Under the pieces are notes generated by a model. The model ran no database searches. It was not told the origin of the DNA and worked only from the letters and a program-made list of their open reading frames with translations. Below are positions 46,322 through 57,769 of a DNA stretch of 64,000 bases, piece by piece. The stretch is from NCBI GenBank assembly GCA_034770075.1, contig CM068382.1:7954685-8018684 (forward strand), written 5' to 3'. The DNA comes from Aralia elata. Lineage: Eukaryota; Streptophyta; Magnoliopsida; Apiales; Araliaceae. A program made the position numbers and the translations under genes. Position 1 is the stretch's first letter. Every line of letters begins with the position of its first letter.

Positions 46322-47711
46322 TTAGTCCTGGACCTCTTCTGGTTTCTTTGATTTAAGATACCACCCTAGGGCCCCTAAACCAGTAACAACTCCAGCTACA
46401 ACTGCATAGTTTCTGTACTTGTCAGATGACACTCCAGATGTTGAGGAGGTCTGGCTACTAGGTTTAGCATCAGATACAGGTCCTGAGCTTCCTGAGCCTG
46501 TCCCTGGTTTCTCTTCTGGTGTAGGGCCCTGAAGACAAACAAACACCACGATTAGTTTCAGTAAATGGGATAAGACAATATAAATATAAATATATATAGA
46601 GAGAGAGAGATAGATATTTCTATTTTCCGGCTTCAAGGCTAGAATGACTCTTGAACTGACATGAAACAAAGAAATTGGCACCTCAGATAACTCAGCTTCA
46701 GATATAATAACCTGATTTTGGACAAAGTTGATATATTTATCATACAACCGAAGGCAATTTAAAAAAAATGAACCTCCACCCAAGTCATTTTTTCTTTTTT
46801 CCTTTTTTCGTTATTTCTTTCTCCGTACAAGTACCTCCCCTACTTTTTAATTTTTTTGTTCTCTTATAGTTAAATTTCTTTTTGTTTGGTAGCAGTTGAT
46901 GCTTATCAAACCTACTCTACAACCTCTTATCCAACATGCATGCACCATCCTACTCACAAAAAAAACCCACAAACATGGGTGAATGCACAAGAGAGCAAAA
47001 TTGACAAACATGGAGAGACCCGGAAAGAGGATATGTAGCTTGAATATACCTTGCGTGCGAGCTTCTCCAACTTCTCTTTTTCAATTTTCTGCAGTTGCAA
47101 AAAATGCTTTTTTATTACAAACTAATATAACAAATTCAAAATTGAAAGAGTAACAGAAATAAGCTCAGCACAAATACAATATTCCTCCAGCTAACTATAC
47201 GTCCTCCCCTCCACCAAAAGGATAATTTGAGTTTCTAGCATTTAAACCGACATGTTGCTGCAACTTGTGTCCCATTTGCTTAAGGGGGATACAGTCTGGA
47301 GAAATATATGACAAGAAAACAGACACTAGAAAAGAGAATCATTCCCAACTAGTGATTCCAAATCAAACATTCAAGCATTCTAGGAGATTTATTAAGCATT
47401 CAAAGACTACACTCTCTCCACTTCCCGCATCAATAGTTCTCGATCTCACACACACAAGCACATTCTATATATAAGAACATGTGAATGAATGTATAAGGTT
47501 GTCTGGCAATGAATGTTGTTTATATCCTTTCAGAATTACTTTTACAACAACTTTCATTTGTACTCTAATCAACAAATAAAATATGAAAATTATCTGAATT
47601 CCTCTATTACTGACAGTGAGACTCGTTCTTCCCCTTTCATAAAGAGACAAGTATAAGAGGTTACTGATTGTTGTGTCTATTGATACACTATCTTTTTTTA
47701 GAGAGAAGAGA

Positions 47712-47757
<46 letters not shown>

Positions 47758-48815
47758 CCCACATCACATATTTCATTGGACATTTATGAAGATTACAGTT
47801 TCACTACGTCTATCATATATTCGTGAGTTATTCCTTGTATCAGATATTTTGGAGTCCAAGATGCAAGCATTCTAGTTTAAAAAAGTTCACAACTACTCTG
47901 CTTTGTCCTTGACGTTTAGATGTGCCTACTTCAACAAGCAAATCAATCACACACTACAAATGCATTACTTACTTAGAAGTTTACACATGATGCTGAAAAG
48001 TGAGCTTAGCGTGTAACAGTTAGGATGAAATTGAAGGCATTGTATAGACAATTCTGAAAAAATGAATCAGAAGACAAAAGCGATTAAATGCTATACTAGA
48101 AGCTCTAACACCATACTGCAGTTTCCAAATTAAACGTAGCTGTTGTATGATATATACAGGTATCTATTCCGAAACACAAAATCTCTAAATTGCTTTTTCA
48201 CTAGCCATTTGTGCTGCAAAGAAATGGTTATAAGATCGTGTAACTAAATCATGTTGCAGTTCTTCGATTGTATAAAATATAAATCATGTCTACTACTATT
48301 AAGGCCAATCACCATGTAGCTTAAGGCCAACTAGTTTATGTAAACAACAGACCATTTTGTTTTTGTGTCCATGTTGACAGAAAAGAAAGAAAACTGAACC
48401 AGACACTAATATCAATGGGAATATGTTGAATTATATAAGTGCAGACACAATCTCTACAAGATATCTTAATGAGAAATGACAGTTAAAGAACAACAGGCCA
48501 AGTGAAGTGTTGGGGAAATCCATTGGACCATTAGGTAAAGTTGCAGCTTGATTACATAAACTCCAAGCATCATTGATACAATATTTTGAATGAAATATCT
48601 CTAATTATTGTAAATCAATAAAAAGGTATATAGTGCTTTTAAAAGATCTCCAAAATGAATAAAAAAAACTAATAAAACTAACACCAAAGTACACAATAAT
48701 TCATATTAAGTACCTTGATATAGACATTTTCAGCAGCTTTTTCCTCCTCACCCAGTACTTTGCCACTACTTGAAAGCCTACGAGATACATATCTTGCAGC
48801 AACCCTTGATGCCAT
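46322..48815 (-). CDS. Mitochondrial F1Fo-ATPase inhibitor (IF1)-like small membrane protein
   Basis: Three coding exons: 48815-48714, 47088-47050 (13 codons only) and 46528-46322, all phase 0, giving 115 residues. The N-terminus MASRVAARYVSRRLSSSGK is a mitochondrial targeting peptide. Then comes the conserved helix LGEEEKAAENVYIKK and KEKLEKLARK, a Gly/Ser/Pro-rich linker and one membrane segment, NYAVVAGVVTGLGALGWYL, followed by KSKKPEEVQD. This matches the plant At2g27730-like family of mitochondrial inner-membrane proteins, some described as plant IF1. Its precise activity is inferred. The start is in a good context in an exon preceded by a 5' UTR intron (48826-49911). Intron 1 (47089-48713) holds a 42-base G run. 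Confidence 0.88.
47714..47755. repeat. Run of 42 consecutive G
   Basis: An uninterrupted G tract (C on the transcribed strand) in intron 1 of the IF1-like gene, preceded by a GA-rich stretch. The length is uncertain in any assembly, since such runs are hard to sequence. Confidence 0.9.
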
Positions 48816-48825
48816 TGTTGTTTCC

Positions 48826-49911
48826 CTGCAAACAACACAGGCAATGACCAGATTCCCTCACAAGGTATCACCAAAATTTCTATACTAGCCAAAACCACTA
48901 TTGGTCAAAGCATATTAGGAGCCTTTTCTGAAAATACAGATCAGGCCTCTAACCCACAAGCCACAACTAGTTTGAGATAAAACTTCTTGTTGAGCAAAAA
49001 CTAAAGATTGTCATTATTTGTGAGGCAAAGCAATGGGAATCCACGAAAGTCCCTCAAACCATTAAATAAGGAACTTGTAGTTTTACCAAAAAGATAAACT
49101 GGATTTCTAAGAAAATCTCTGCGAAGTATGACAAAAATTTCATTATTTTGGTCTCCAGCTGTGTGAGAACTAAAATAGAAAATCCAACTCTACTAGACAA
49201 CCATGATGAAGGGTGATTACTCATTCGTATAAAATGCGCTATTCTCCATTCCTACTTAAACTGTTCACATACACACACATGCATGTACAACTAGAAATGC
49301 TAAAATTTTCAAAAGCAATGTTTGCATTTTCAGGGACAACGAAACACAACCTACCAGATACGAGAAATAAACAAAATTAAGGACATAATAAATAAACTAA
49401 ACATATACATAAATACAGAGTACAAACCACTTAAATAAAATTTTAAATTAAAACATGTACGCCAATAATATTGTCTGTGAAGAACAGTTCAAATATTAAC
49501 CATATTCACAGTATTACAAATGAATTTGGAAGAAATTCGAGCATTCATCAACTACACACAAACAATCAATATCACAGATGAAATAAGGTAAACAAACCCT
49601 GATATAGACAGTAATTTAATGAAACAGATGCATTCATAGGAAAAATTTACCAGAAGCTTGTAAGAGTACAAACCATAAAAAAAAACCCTATATACCAATC
49701 ATAGCCTTACAAACGAAATTATAAACATACTGACAGTATTTCAAATTCATTGGAAGAAATAAAGCATTCATCGACTAAATACATAATCAATCATTCAACA
49801 CAAAGATGAAAACCAAATGTTAATAAACCCTAAATTATAAACACATAATAACCAAAAAAATTACACAGAGAAAGAATAAATTCAATAGTTGCACAAACAG
49901 GTAATGCTCAC
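48826..49911 (-). other. Intron in the 5' UTR of the IF1-like gene
   Basis: On the - strand a pyrimidine/GA-rich leader (about 49980-49912) ends ACAG followed by GTGAGC, and TTTGCAG precedes GGAAACAACAATGG at 48825. The 1.09-kb AT-rich segment between fits a leader intron, which in plants often boosts expression. The promoter should lie near 49990-50100, right next to MULE copy 3. Confidence 0.65.
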
Positions 49912-50105
49912 CTGTAAGTTTCCCGGTCGTAGAGAGAGCGAGACAGAAACACTAGTGAGAGAATTTAGAGAGAAGGGATGAATGGCTTGCTTGTACCGAG
50001 GGTTTTCTGGGTTTATGTATTCCTCGTCTGGATTGTCAGCCTCTGATCAAATTTGTTTTGGGCTGATAAGCCCAGTAGCTCTTAAGTTGGCCCATTGAAA
50101 CCATT

Positions 50106-50114
50106 TATTTATTT
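50106..50114. repeat. Left target-site duplication of gene-capturing MULE copy 3
   Basis: TATTTATTT is repeated exactly at 51798-51806, just outside the two element ends. Confidence 0.75.
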
Positions 50115-50450
50115 GGGACAATTACATTTATTAGTACATTTTTACAAAATATTACAACAAAAGTGTATACATAAAATATTTACAAAATTAGTGCATCTTC
50201 AATATTTAATTTACAATTTAGTGCATTCTTATCCCTTCAATTTAGTTGAGTGGTTTAATTGGAGTGCTGAGGTGGTCCCGATTCCTTTGATTCAAATTTC
50301 AAAAAGTCAAACATTTCTCCCCAACTCCTTTTCAGAAACTAAAACATTTTCTCTCTCCTCTCTCTCTCTCTCGGGCAAGGTGGCCATGATTCTTTTAGTT
50401 CAAATTTCAAAAAGTTAAACATTTGTCCCAACTCCTTTTCAAAAACTAAA

Positions 50451-50578
50451 ACATTTTCTCTCTCCTCTCAAAAAGCACCACCACCCAGAAAAGTAAATCA
50501 AATAAACAAAGAAACATTTTCTCTCTCCTCTCAAAAAGCACCACCACCCAGAAAAGTAAATCAAATAAACAAAGACAG
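50451..50578. repeat. 62-bp tandem duplication inside MULE copy 3
   Basis: AACATTTTCTCTCTCCTCTC, AAAAAGCACCACCACCCAGA and AAGTAAATCAAATAAACAAA occur in order twice in succession. A looser duplication (CCAACTCCTTTTCA.AAACTA) precedes it at 50320 and 50427. Confidence 0.9.
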
Positions 50579-50690
50579 CATGTATATACATCTACTATCC
50601 CATATATATACTCTTAAACCCATGATTCCTTCTTCTTATTCTTCATCTTCATGCCCAACTTCTCTCTCGAGCTTTCAACAATGGCAGAAA

Positions 50691-50844
50691 TTGTTGTTGC
50701 AGAGCCGAGTCATGAAAGCACAAGCTACAGAAGAGAGTATATTAGTACTGATTCGAAACCTTTTACGAGATCAATCACGTATGACCGTGATTACGGGCCT
50801 GATCCCTTTGGCAGTGAGGAGTTACCACTGGTAACCAAACACTA
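50691..50844 (+). pseudogene. Coding-like cargo of MULE copy 3, unidentified
   Basis: A pyrimidine-rich leader-like stretch is followed by CAACAATGG and about 50 open codons (MAEIVVAEPSHESTSYRREY, then DRDYGPDPFGSEELPLV). The frame ends where the GGTTACC array begins. The good start context and leader suggest a captured 5' UTR and first exon, as with the dynein fragment in copy 1. I do not recognise the family. Confidence 0.45.
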
Positions 50845-51215
50845 GTATAGAAGTAACTAAATATCAGTATGGAGGTAACCAATTTCTGAAAGTGTAGTAA
50901 CTAGTTTTGGTTAACTTTGTATTAGGATTGGTTACCTCTGTATTAATGTTTCGTTACCTTTGTATTAAGGTTTGGTTACCTTTATATTAAGGATTGATTA
51001 CCTTTGTATTAAGGTTTGATTACTTTTGTATTAAAAGTTGGTTACCTTTGTATTAAAGGTTGGTTGCCTTTGTTTTAAGGTTGGATACCTTTTGTATTAA
51101 GTTTTGGTTACTTTTGTATTAAGGTTTGGTTACATCTGTATTAAAGTTTGGTTCCCTTTGTATTTAAGGTTACCTTTGTATTAAAGGTTGGTTACCTTTG
51201 TATTAAGGGTTGGTT
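50820..51215. repeat. Minisatellite of MULE copy 3, about 22-bp units
   Basis: Around sixteen units of the type GGTTACCTTTGTATTAAGGT. This is the same word found once per 100-bp unit in copies 1 and 2 (GGTTACCTTTGTATGAA), but here it is repeated alone at a short period. The first 80 bases also contain inverted GGTAACCAA. Confidence 0.88.
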
Positions 51216-51239
51216 ACCTCCTCCTCCTCAACTCATTTT

Positions 51240-51480
51240 CCATCATGACGACACAGCCGCCGCCGTCCACCATTTTCCACCCCTCCCTAAAGCCACCAGT
51301 GAACTCCCCATCGGCTTCATCGATGATAATCACCGCTTCTTTTGCCCCAACCACCGCCCGACTTCCGCCGCCCCATCTACGCCTCTCCCGTCCACGCCCA
51401 CCACTGGAACGCCAACTGCCGTCCTGGCGGTGACGATAAATGTGACAGGGATGACGATGATGAGGAGCTCGATGACGCCA
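51240..51480. other. GC-rich coding-like segment in MULE copy 3
   Basis: GC content is far above its surroundings and all three + frames are largely open (for example frames reading HDDTAAAVHHFPPLPKATSE and RRPIYASPVHAHHWNANCRP). It occupies the slot between array and end A that holds captured exons in the other copies, so it is probably captured. The donor gene is not recognised. Confidence 0.45.
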
Positions 51481-51806
51481 ACGGTGAGCAGATTGTTGGT
51501 CGATTATGTTTTAATTTTAGTTTAGATTTGTTTAATTTTGGTTCTTTGCCGTAACTGATAATAGACGGTTGAATTTGTTGGCGGTGACGATGGACCAACA
51601 AATCTGATCATCATATTTTGGTCGTCCTTGATTTAAGGAATTCCTTATTTTTAGGAAACTGAATGATTTAATGAGTTTATCTTGTTGCACTCTTTTTGTA
51701 ATTATTTTGTTAGTGCACTATTCTTTTTGTAATTATTTTGTTAGTGCACTATTCTTGTAATATGTTATTAATTGTTGTATATTTCTGTAAAGGACCCTAT
51801 TTATTT

Positions 51807-54800
51807 TCTTAGTTTTCTCATTGAAACCAGATATTCAAAATTGTCTTATATTCAAACCAAGTGAACAAGCATTCTTATTTCTTACGGTGATAAAAGAATC
51901 TTATAACAATTATATATATATATATATATATGGCGAAAAAATACAAGGACGGTTCAAATTCATTCTAATTGATTTGGACAGGAAAACACAAGAACAGTTC
52001 AGATTCATTCTAATTGATTTGGGCGGGAAAGCACAAAGACGGTTCAAATTAATTCTAATTTTCAGATTGTTGAAACAAAGAGAGAGGGAGAATTTCGTTA
52101 CGTCGTGCCTTCAGGCACGGACAATTACTAGTATATATATGATGGTATCCGTTGGTGGACATAGATTAAAAGCCGAACCATGTAAACCTTTTGTATTTAG
52201 TGTGATTATTTGCTTTTTAATTTTTTTTGTTGATTGAAATTTTCACTCAAATCTCATATTTTAGGGTTTCGCTGTAACAGGACATAGCTTGTGACAATTT
52301 ATGCATCGTTTTCATTATATTTTGAACAGTGTGCTATTTATTTATTTATTTGGGAGTGATTGTGATTGTGATTGTGATCGGGTAAATTACAGTGATAGTG
52401 ATAGGAAAAATAACTTTTATTATGGGTAAAAATGTAATTGATGGGATCCCCAGCTGTTTCATTCATATTGTTATTGTGTTATAACAGGTTAAGTTACTAA
52501 AGAGAGACTACAGTACAACAATATGTATCACCATACTCCGCCCACTTGCAAGTGAAGAGACAAATTCAACATATTGTAATAGTACCGCTAACACTGTAAA
52601 GGCACAATTTAAATTATGCAAGTACAGGTTAGGAATCTATTATAAATATATGGAGTCTCATAAATATGACTTTTGGCTTTTGCCAAAAAAATTATTAGTA
52701 TTCTCAGAGCAAAAATTATATCGTAAAAATAAATAACATTTAATTACACGTTTATAATTATTCTAATAACACTTATTTCTTATTTCTTTTGCAACATCAA
52801 TTTTATTCGATCACCGTCAAAAACGACCTCAGAAGATTTCATGTCTCTAATTAATTCCCGATTAGTTTTGTGTTGAGTGTTTCAACAATTTCTTGCAATA
52901 TCACGTACAAATGCAATCGACTAGCATGAGTTTGCAAGCACTAAAATCATGCAAGGTGCAAAACAAGTACGTACAAATAAAGCAAGCATTGTAAACTAGT
53001 GATCAAATATTACAGATTAATTTTATTGTGGGAAAACTGAAGATCTAGGACTAAACATTACTAATTAGCCCATTACAGATGGATTTAATTATTGATCAAG
53101 GATTATGATCATCATTCTTAAATTTTTGATTGAAAAGAAAATTATATCCAAGTATATTTGTGTTAGGAAAACCTAAACTTCATCAACTATGATTCAAATA
53201 ATGAGTCAAAATTACCAAATTATAAGCTTCTTCTCATTGTTTTATTGGTTGCAAAGCTATATAACTCATTTATCTTCCTTCTAGAACTAAGAGACAAACC
53301 CAAGTTACTATGAACCTAAACAGAAAAACAGAAACAAAAACAATGCAGCTGGGGTTTTACAATTAATTTATATATAGAGAGAGAGGATGGATCTAAAGTA
53401 TACCTCTTAAATAACATTAATTCCTCTCTTAAATAGCATATCTTTATTAAAATTTTGGAGATTCTTTTTAAAAAACAAAATAATATTAAAAGAGGGTGGT
53501 CCTACTTACTTTCTTTTTATTTATAAAAATACTATCAGCAACCCCACTTGTATATATATATTTGCAGTTTAAGCAATCGAATGAATTTTTCTGGACGGCC
53601 TTTTCTGCATGCCTGTACATGGATCGATATATAGAAGAAACTCTAGCTAGGCGTTCGCCTATGAATTAATGGCCATCCGTACGTTTTGGCCTGGTACGTG
53701 CATGGGAGGGGGTGGATTAATTGGTTCTTAACTGGAGAAAAGGAAATTAATGGAGCCTGCCCATAGACATACAAAAACAACAAGAGCCAGCGCATGCATA
53801 TGGCTGAAACATACATATATACAACTCCGATCCATTTGTCTTAATTAGTTTGGCAAATGATCAGGTTGGGGATCAATTTGGAAGTAGGAACACACACGTT
53901 TCTGTTCTAAATACTAGCTAGTAGCAAGTACAAAAGATATATTGTACCTGATTGGTATGTACGCACGCACAATTATTTTGTGCATTTTTTAAGTTTACTA
54001 AATAAGAAAACTGATATTTTAACATCATTTTTTTTTGTTAGTTTAGCTGAAATTTAATATTATTGTCTTTGGCAAAAATGGATCCTAAGACCTCAACACC
54101 CAAACCTGAGTAGTTCTTTTACCATTGAGCCATGAGGAACTTGGTTAACATTATTTTTTTTAAAACACGAATCCTTGCATGCATGTTAAAATATCAAAAT
54201 AAATCAATAAATTTAAAAGTTAAATAAATTCATTTGACTCCATGCTCATTAATACATCAATCCTTTTTGGATTTAGGTTAGCTATGGGAATCGGATTTCA
54301 AGAAAGAAAAATGAATTCAAATTTTCCAAATAGCAAATGAGGTTAGCCATGGCCTATATATGCTTTGGGATAGAACATATATTTCTTCACCTACTTACCT
54401 AAATACAAAAGAAAATATTAACAAGAATGATAGGAGTATATCAAATATCAAGAATGGATCTGTTAGGTGTTCTGGCAATGGGGACTATAAGTTCATCTGT
54501 TTAGAAAGCTAGAGTTGATTTTTCATTCTGTGACGTATACTATATTCATCATACCATCCTTGATCCCCTTATCCGATCAACCAGCGGTACTATAATAACC
54601 ATGGCAAGGATTGCTGCAGTTCATATTAGTAATACAAGGATCGTTAAAGACTGGCGCAAAATGTTGCAAATTCAACTAGCGCATACAATATTTACTGTGA
54701 TAATGATACTTGCTCCAAACCCAGAAAGCAGCTTACAAAATGCAGGTGCAGCAGGTCTAAATATAGTGCTAAGCTACAACCTTTAATTCAAGCAGATACC

Positions 54801-54837
54801 GGGCAACAGTACGCTATCTTCTTCATTAGCTTGATGT
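51807..54837. other. Intergenic, no gene recognised
   Basis: AT-rich DNA. At 51945-52065 there are three tandem units of about 46 bp (GACGGTTCAAATTCATTCTA type). A TA run lies at 51911-51930. A tRNA-like string near 54110-54140 on the - strand was considered and set aside. No gene is supported. Confidence 0.5.
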
Positions 54838-57769
54838 TCAGTCATTATCATGAGCATTGCCATCTTCTTCTTCATCTTCATTGTCTTCTTTACTATCCTG
54901 CTGTTCTTCACCTCCATTTTCTGTTGGTTGCTCTTTCTTTTTACTCTTTTTGCCTTCCTTCGCCTTGGTGGATCCCGATCTTTTTACAGCATTCTTTCGC
55001 CTAAACTCTGTATAAGAGAAAATGAGAAAGGTTAATCTGGAAATATTTTGCAAATTAAACAAAAAATCTGTCCTACCAAGTTTATAGTGGAGGGAATTTC
55101 ACTCTACTTTCTACATACATTAGGTTACTTAACCATTCAAAAAGGATCAATGAAACAATCGTTAAGCACCACTTCAATTCCCATATTTAAGATTTCCTTA
55201 AATTTGTGTTAGCTATTGCAAAGAATAAAATATATTTCTTAGAGCGCCTCATCCTCTACAGCTCAAGTTCAATATCTTTTTTCAAATGCTTCCTCTCGCA
55301 TACATTAGTTAGTCATGGAGGGAATTATGTTACAACGAGCTCCTACCTAAATTTGGCAGCTTAGTTGTCATTGCGTCGTCTAGGCGTCCTAGTGCTGGTG
55401 CATCGACTTGGGGCCCTTAGCAGTTAGGCGTCACAAGTTAAGTTATTGAACACATAACCCATTATGACTCATCGACTTTTATTTTGACTTGCTATATGAT
55501 GTATTTTTATTATTTATTAGACTTTGTAATATGTGATGACTGATGACTTGGTTGATACTTTATTTTTTATGTGATGTTTGTTAACTTGTTCTACTAGTTT
55601 TTAATGTCAAGTGTTTTATGTTTGATAGTTAAGTGTTAATATAATTGTGTTTTTAACGGTATGCCAAAATATTAATTATTATGTTTTGGGTTTTATTGTT
55701 TTAATGTACATACAATGAAAGTAAAATAAATAATATATAAATTACACACCGTGAACAACTCGTTGTCATACGGTCCATGGTGGGGGCACCTTATCGCCTA
55801 AGCATTCTGGTGGTCAAGTACCGTCGCGCCTCGCTGTGGCGCCATATTACCGTGACAACTATGTTTGGCAGTGAGCCAACTAGTATTAGGTGCTTCTAGA
55901 ATACTACAATTCAGCTTTTGAAGTAACTGGAGTGCAAGGTGAACTCTTCTAATGTGTGAAGTATAGGGGGAGGACGTGCTTATGTGTGAGTACATGAAGA
56001 AACCAAAAATGAATATCTTCATTTTACTTTGATGCATACTTTTAGCAAATGAAATACTCAGATTCCAATTCAAGCATTCCTCTCAAAGTAATATCTTCAG
56101 ATTACTTTGATGCATAAGATCAGTTCAGGGATTGATTAACTCACTCTTAAATATAACTGAAAACCTGCTGGTCTATTCATTTTAACCGAAAGCGTGCCAC
56201 TTTATTCATTAGTTCTCAGTGTAAAAACGCCATCATCTCTTTGTTAAGGAATAAAAATGCCAATTTCAAACTACTTTTCAAGTGTAAAAACAAGGCAAAA
56301 AAGCATCACTAAATTTGGTTTTTGTGCTTCTTTAATAAACCGCCAAATCACATCCATTACATCGAATCAAACAAAAATAGGAATAAGGATTTCAAAGCCT
56401 CAGCAACTGCATCCAATTACGCAGAATATCCTCTATATTAAGAAAGTTCTACACTTTGTTTATCTGTCTGCGACTTTTGATTACAGATAAGCCCCCATAA
56501 GAAGTGAAATTACAGAAAATAGAAAGAACATAGATGGAACATAGCCATTATAAAGAAACTGTATGGCTTTGTGTTAATTATGCGACCTTCTTGGTCATTC
56601 TTTCAACTAGATCACAATATCTTCCATTCTACAATAGCTGTATCAGTTGAATTTCAAACCCCACAAGCTGGCAAACCTAATGGTCAATCTGTTTTTACCC
56701 AAAACAGAAAAGAAGAACATAGACTGAACATGTATGCGACCCTCCTTGGTCTTTATTTAAACTAGGTCACAATATGTTCCATTCTACTTCTAGCTGTATC
56801 CAATGAACTTTCGTACCTCACAAGCCAGGCAAACCCAATGGTCTGTCCTTATACAATAATTAAAATTCAGAGGCCCCAATTTCTGGGCCATATCAAGCAT
56901 TCTAACCACATCCCGTTGTCTGATTCAAATTAGGGGTGTCAAATTATAAGGTTCCAGATTCTAATCAACTATGTCATTCATCCAAAGTACAAATTTTCTA
57001 CATTAACAAAGGATATATTTAAACTGAATCCACAAAAAAGAGCCCAACCATTATGGAGAATTTTCCTAACCTTCAAGAGAAGCTTTTAGAGGCTCAACAA
57101 ACTCAGGAAACTCTATCTCTTCAAGGGCTTTGAAAACATCTTCAGCATTAATTGTTTGCCTCTTAGACTCCTTACATATGTCATTTGCACTGCAGATATA
57201 GCCAGTTCTTTTATTCATCAGCAATAGATTTAAACACATCCCATTTATACATTCAGGCCAATTACTCAAATTCAAAGGGCACATTTGTCTAATAATTTTT
57301 TCAAATTTCAAATTTTAGATTAGATAATGAAGTAAACAATTATTTTGACTTCTTATTAGTTCAACCACGTCCATTCCTAGTCAAAAAAATATTCAAAAAA
57401 TGTTACTGAGTATAATTTTAAAATTAGGGATAACAAAACAGAAATGCCTTCTTTAAGTGTATCCAAATCTGAATAGCAAAATGAACAGACATTGGTAATT
57501 TACATACGAATTTGTGAAAAAAAACGAAGAGATAAAAGAGAGATTGCTTACGTAGCGGAGAGGTAATGGATGAAGATACGAGAGCTCTCGGAGAAAGCCT
57601 GAAGAGCCTCTCGGAGGACTGAAATTTCACCTTCTTTTGACAACTCAGATAGCTTATCCTTCACCAATCTCCGCACGATAGCCTTCGGCAGCTCCTCTGC
57701 CTCTCCAACTACTTTCTCCGCCACTTTTTTCGCCGGCGCCTTTTGCTCCGGTGCTACTTTCTCCGCCAT
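54838..57769 (-). CDS. DPB4: DNA polymerase epsilon subunit, histone-fold (POLE3/Dpb4, NF-YB-like)
   Basis: Three exons: 57769-57552, 57189-57071 and 55007-54838, with joins giving SATANDICKESKR and SLEEFRRKNA; 168 residues. The histone-fold domain (about residues 27-105) has LPKAIVRRLVKDKLSELSKE, VLREALQAFSESSRIFIHYL and INAEDVFKALEEIEFPEFVE. This matches the H2B/NF-YB-like small subunit of DNA polymerase epsilon (also present in chromatin-accessory complexes), which pairs with a Dpb3/NF-YC-like partner in the nucleus. The C-terminal tail is Lys-rich then acidic (KKSKKKEQ...EDNEDEEEDGNAHDND), as usual. It is not a canonical NF-YB CCAAT-binder. Intron 2 (55008-57070) is 2.06 kb and holds a hAT-type element. 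Confidence 0.92.
55360..55863. mobile_element. Non-autonomous hAT-type element in DPB4 intron 2
   Basis: 504 bp bounded by exact 8-bp duplications TTTGGCAG (55352-55359 and 55864-55871). Ends are inverted: CTTAGTTGTCATTGC on the left and CATAGTTGTCACGG reverse-complemented on the right. The subterminal regions are GC-rich (GTCTAGGCGTCCTAG; GTCGCGCCTCGC) and the core is AT-rich. An 8-bp duplication is the hAT signature. The interior has no transposase frame. Confidence 0.85.

Larger units (their letters stand above)
50115..51797. mobile_element. Gene-capturing MULE (Pack-MULE-like), copy 3
   Basis: 1683 bp, in the same orientation as copy 2. The left end is end B (GGGACAATTACATTTATTAG) and the right end is end A (...TTGTATATTTCTGTAAAGGACCC-like), with exact 9-bp duplications. 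Order: end B, a segment with two short tandem duplications (50318-50578), a coding-like piece (50691-50844), a simplified GGTTACC array (50820-51215), a GC-rich coding-like piece (51240-51480), and end A. It is shorter and more diverged than copies 1 and 2. It lies about 100 bp upstream of the IF1-like gene leader, so it could affect that promoter. Confidence 0.85.

Noticed and set aside
47465..47776. 103-codon frame with a polyproline run on the - strand
   Set aside because: The proline run is the translation of the G42/C42 tract in an intron.
51148..51601. Several overlapping open frames on both strands in a GC-rich block
   Set aside because: No frame has a family resemblance; the block is kept only as probable captured DNA in MULE copy 3.
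54085..54145. tRNA- or SINE-like string on the - strand (TGGCTCAATGGTAAAAGAAC with a weak B-box-like sequence)
   Set aside because: No complete cloverleaf and no clear B box or 3' tail; similar phrases occur as scattered repeat debris in plant DNA.
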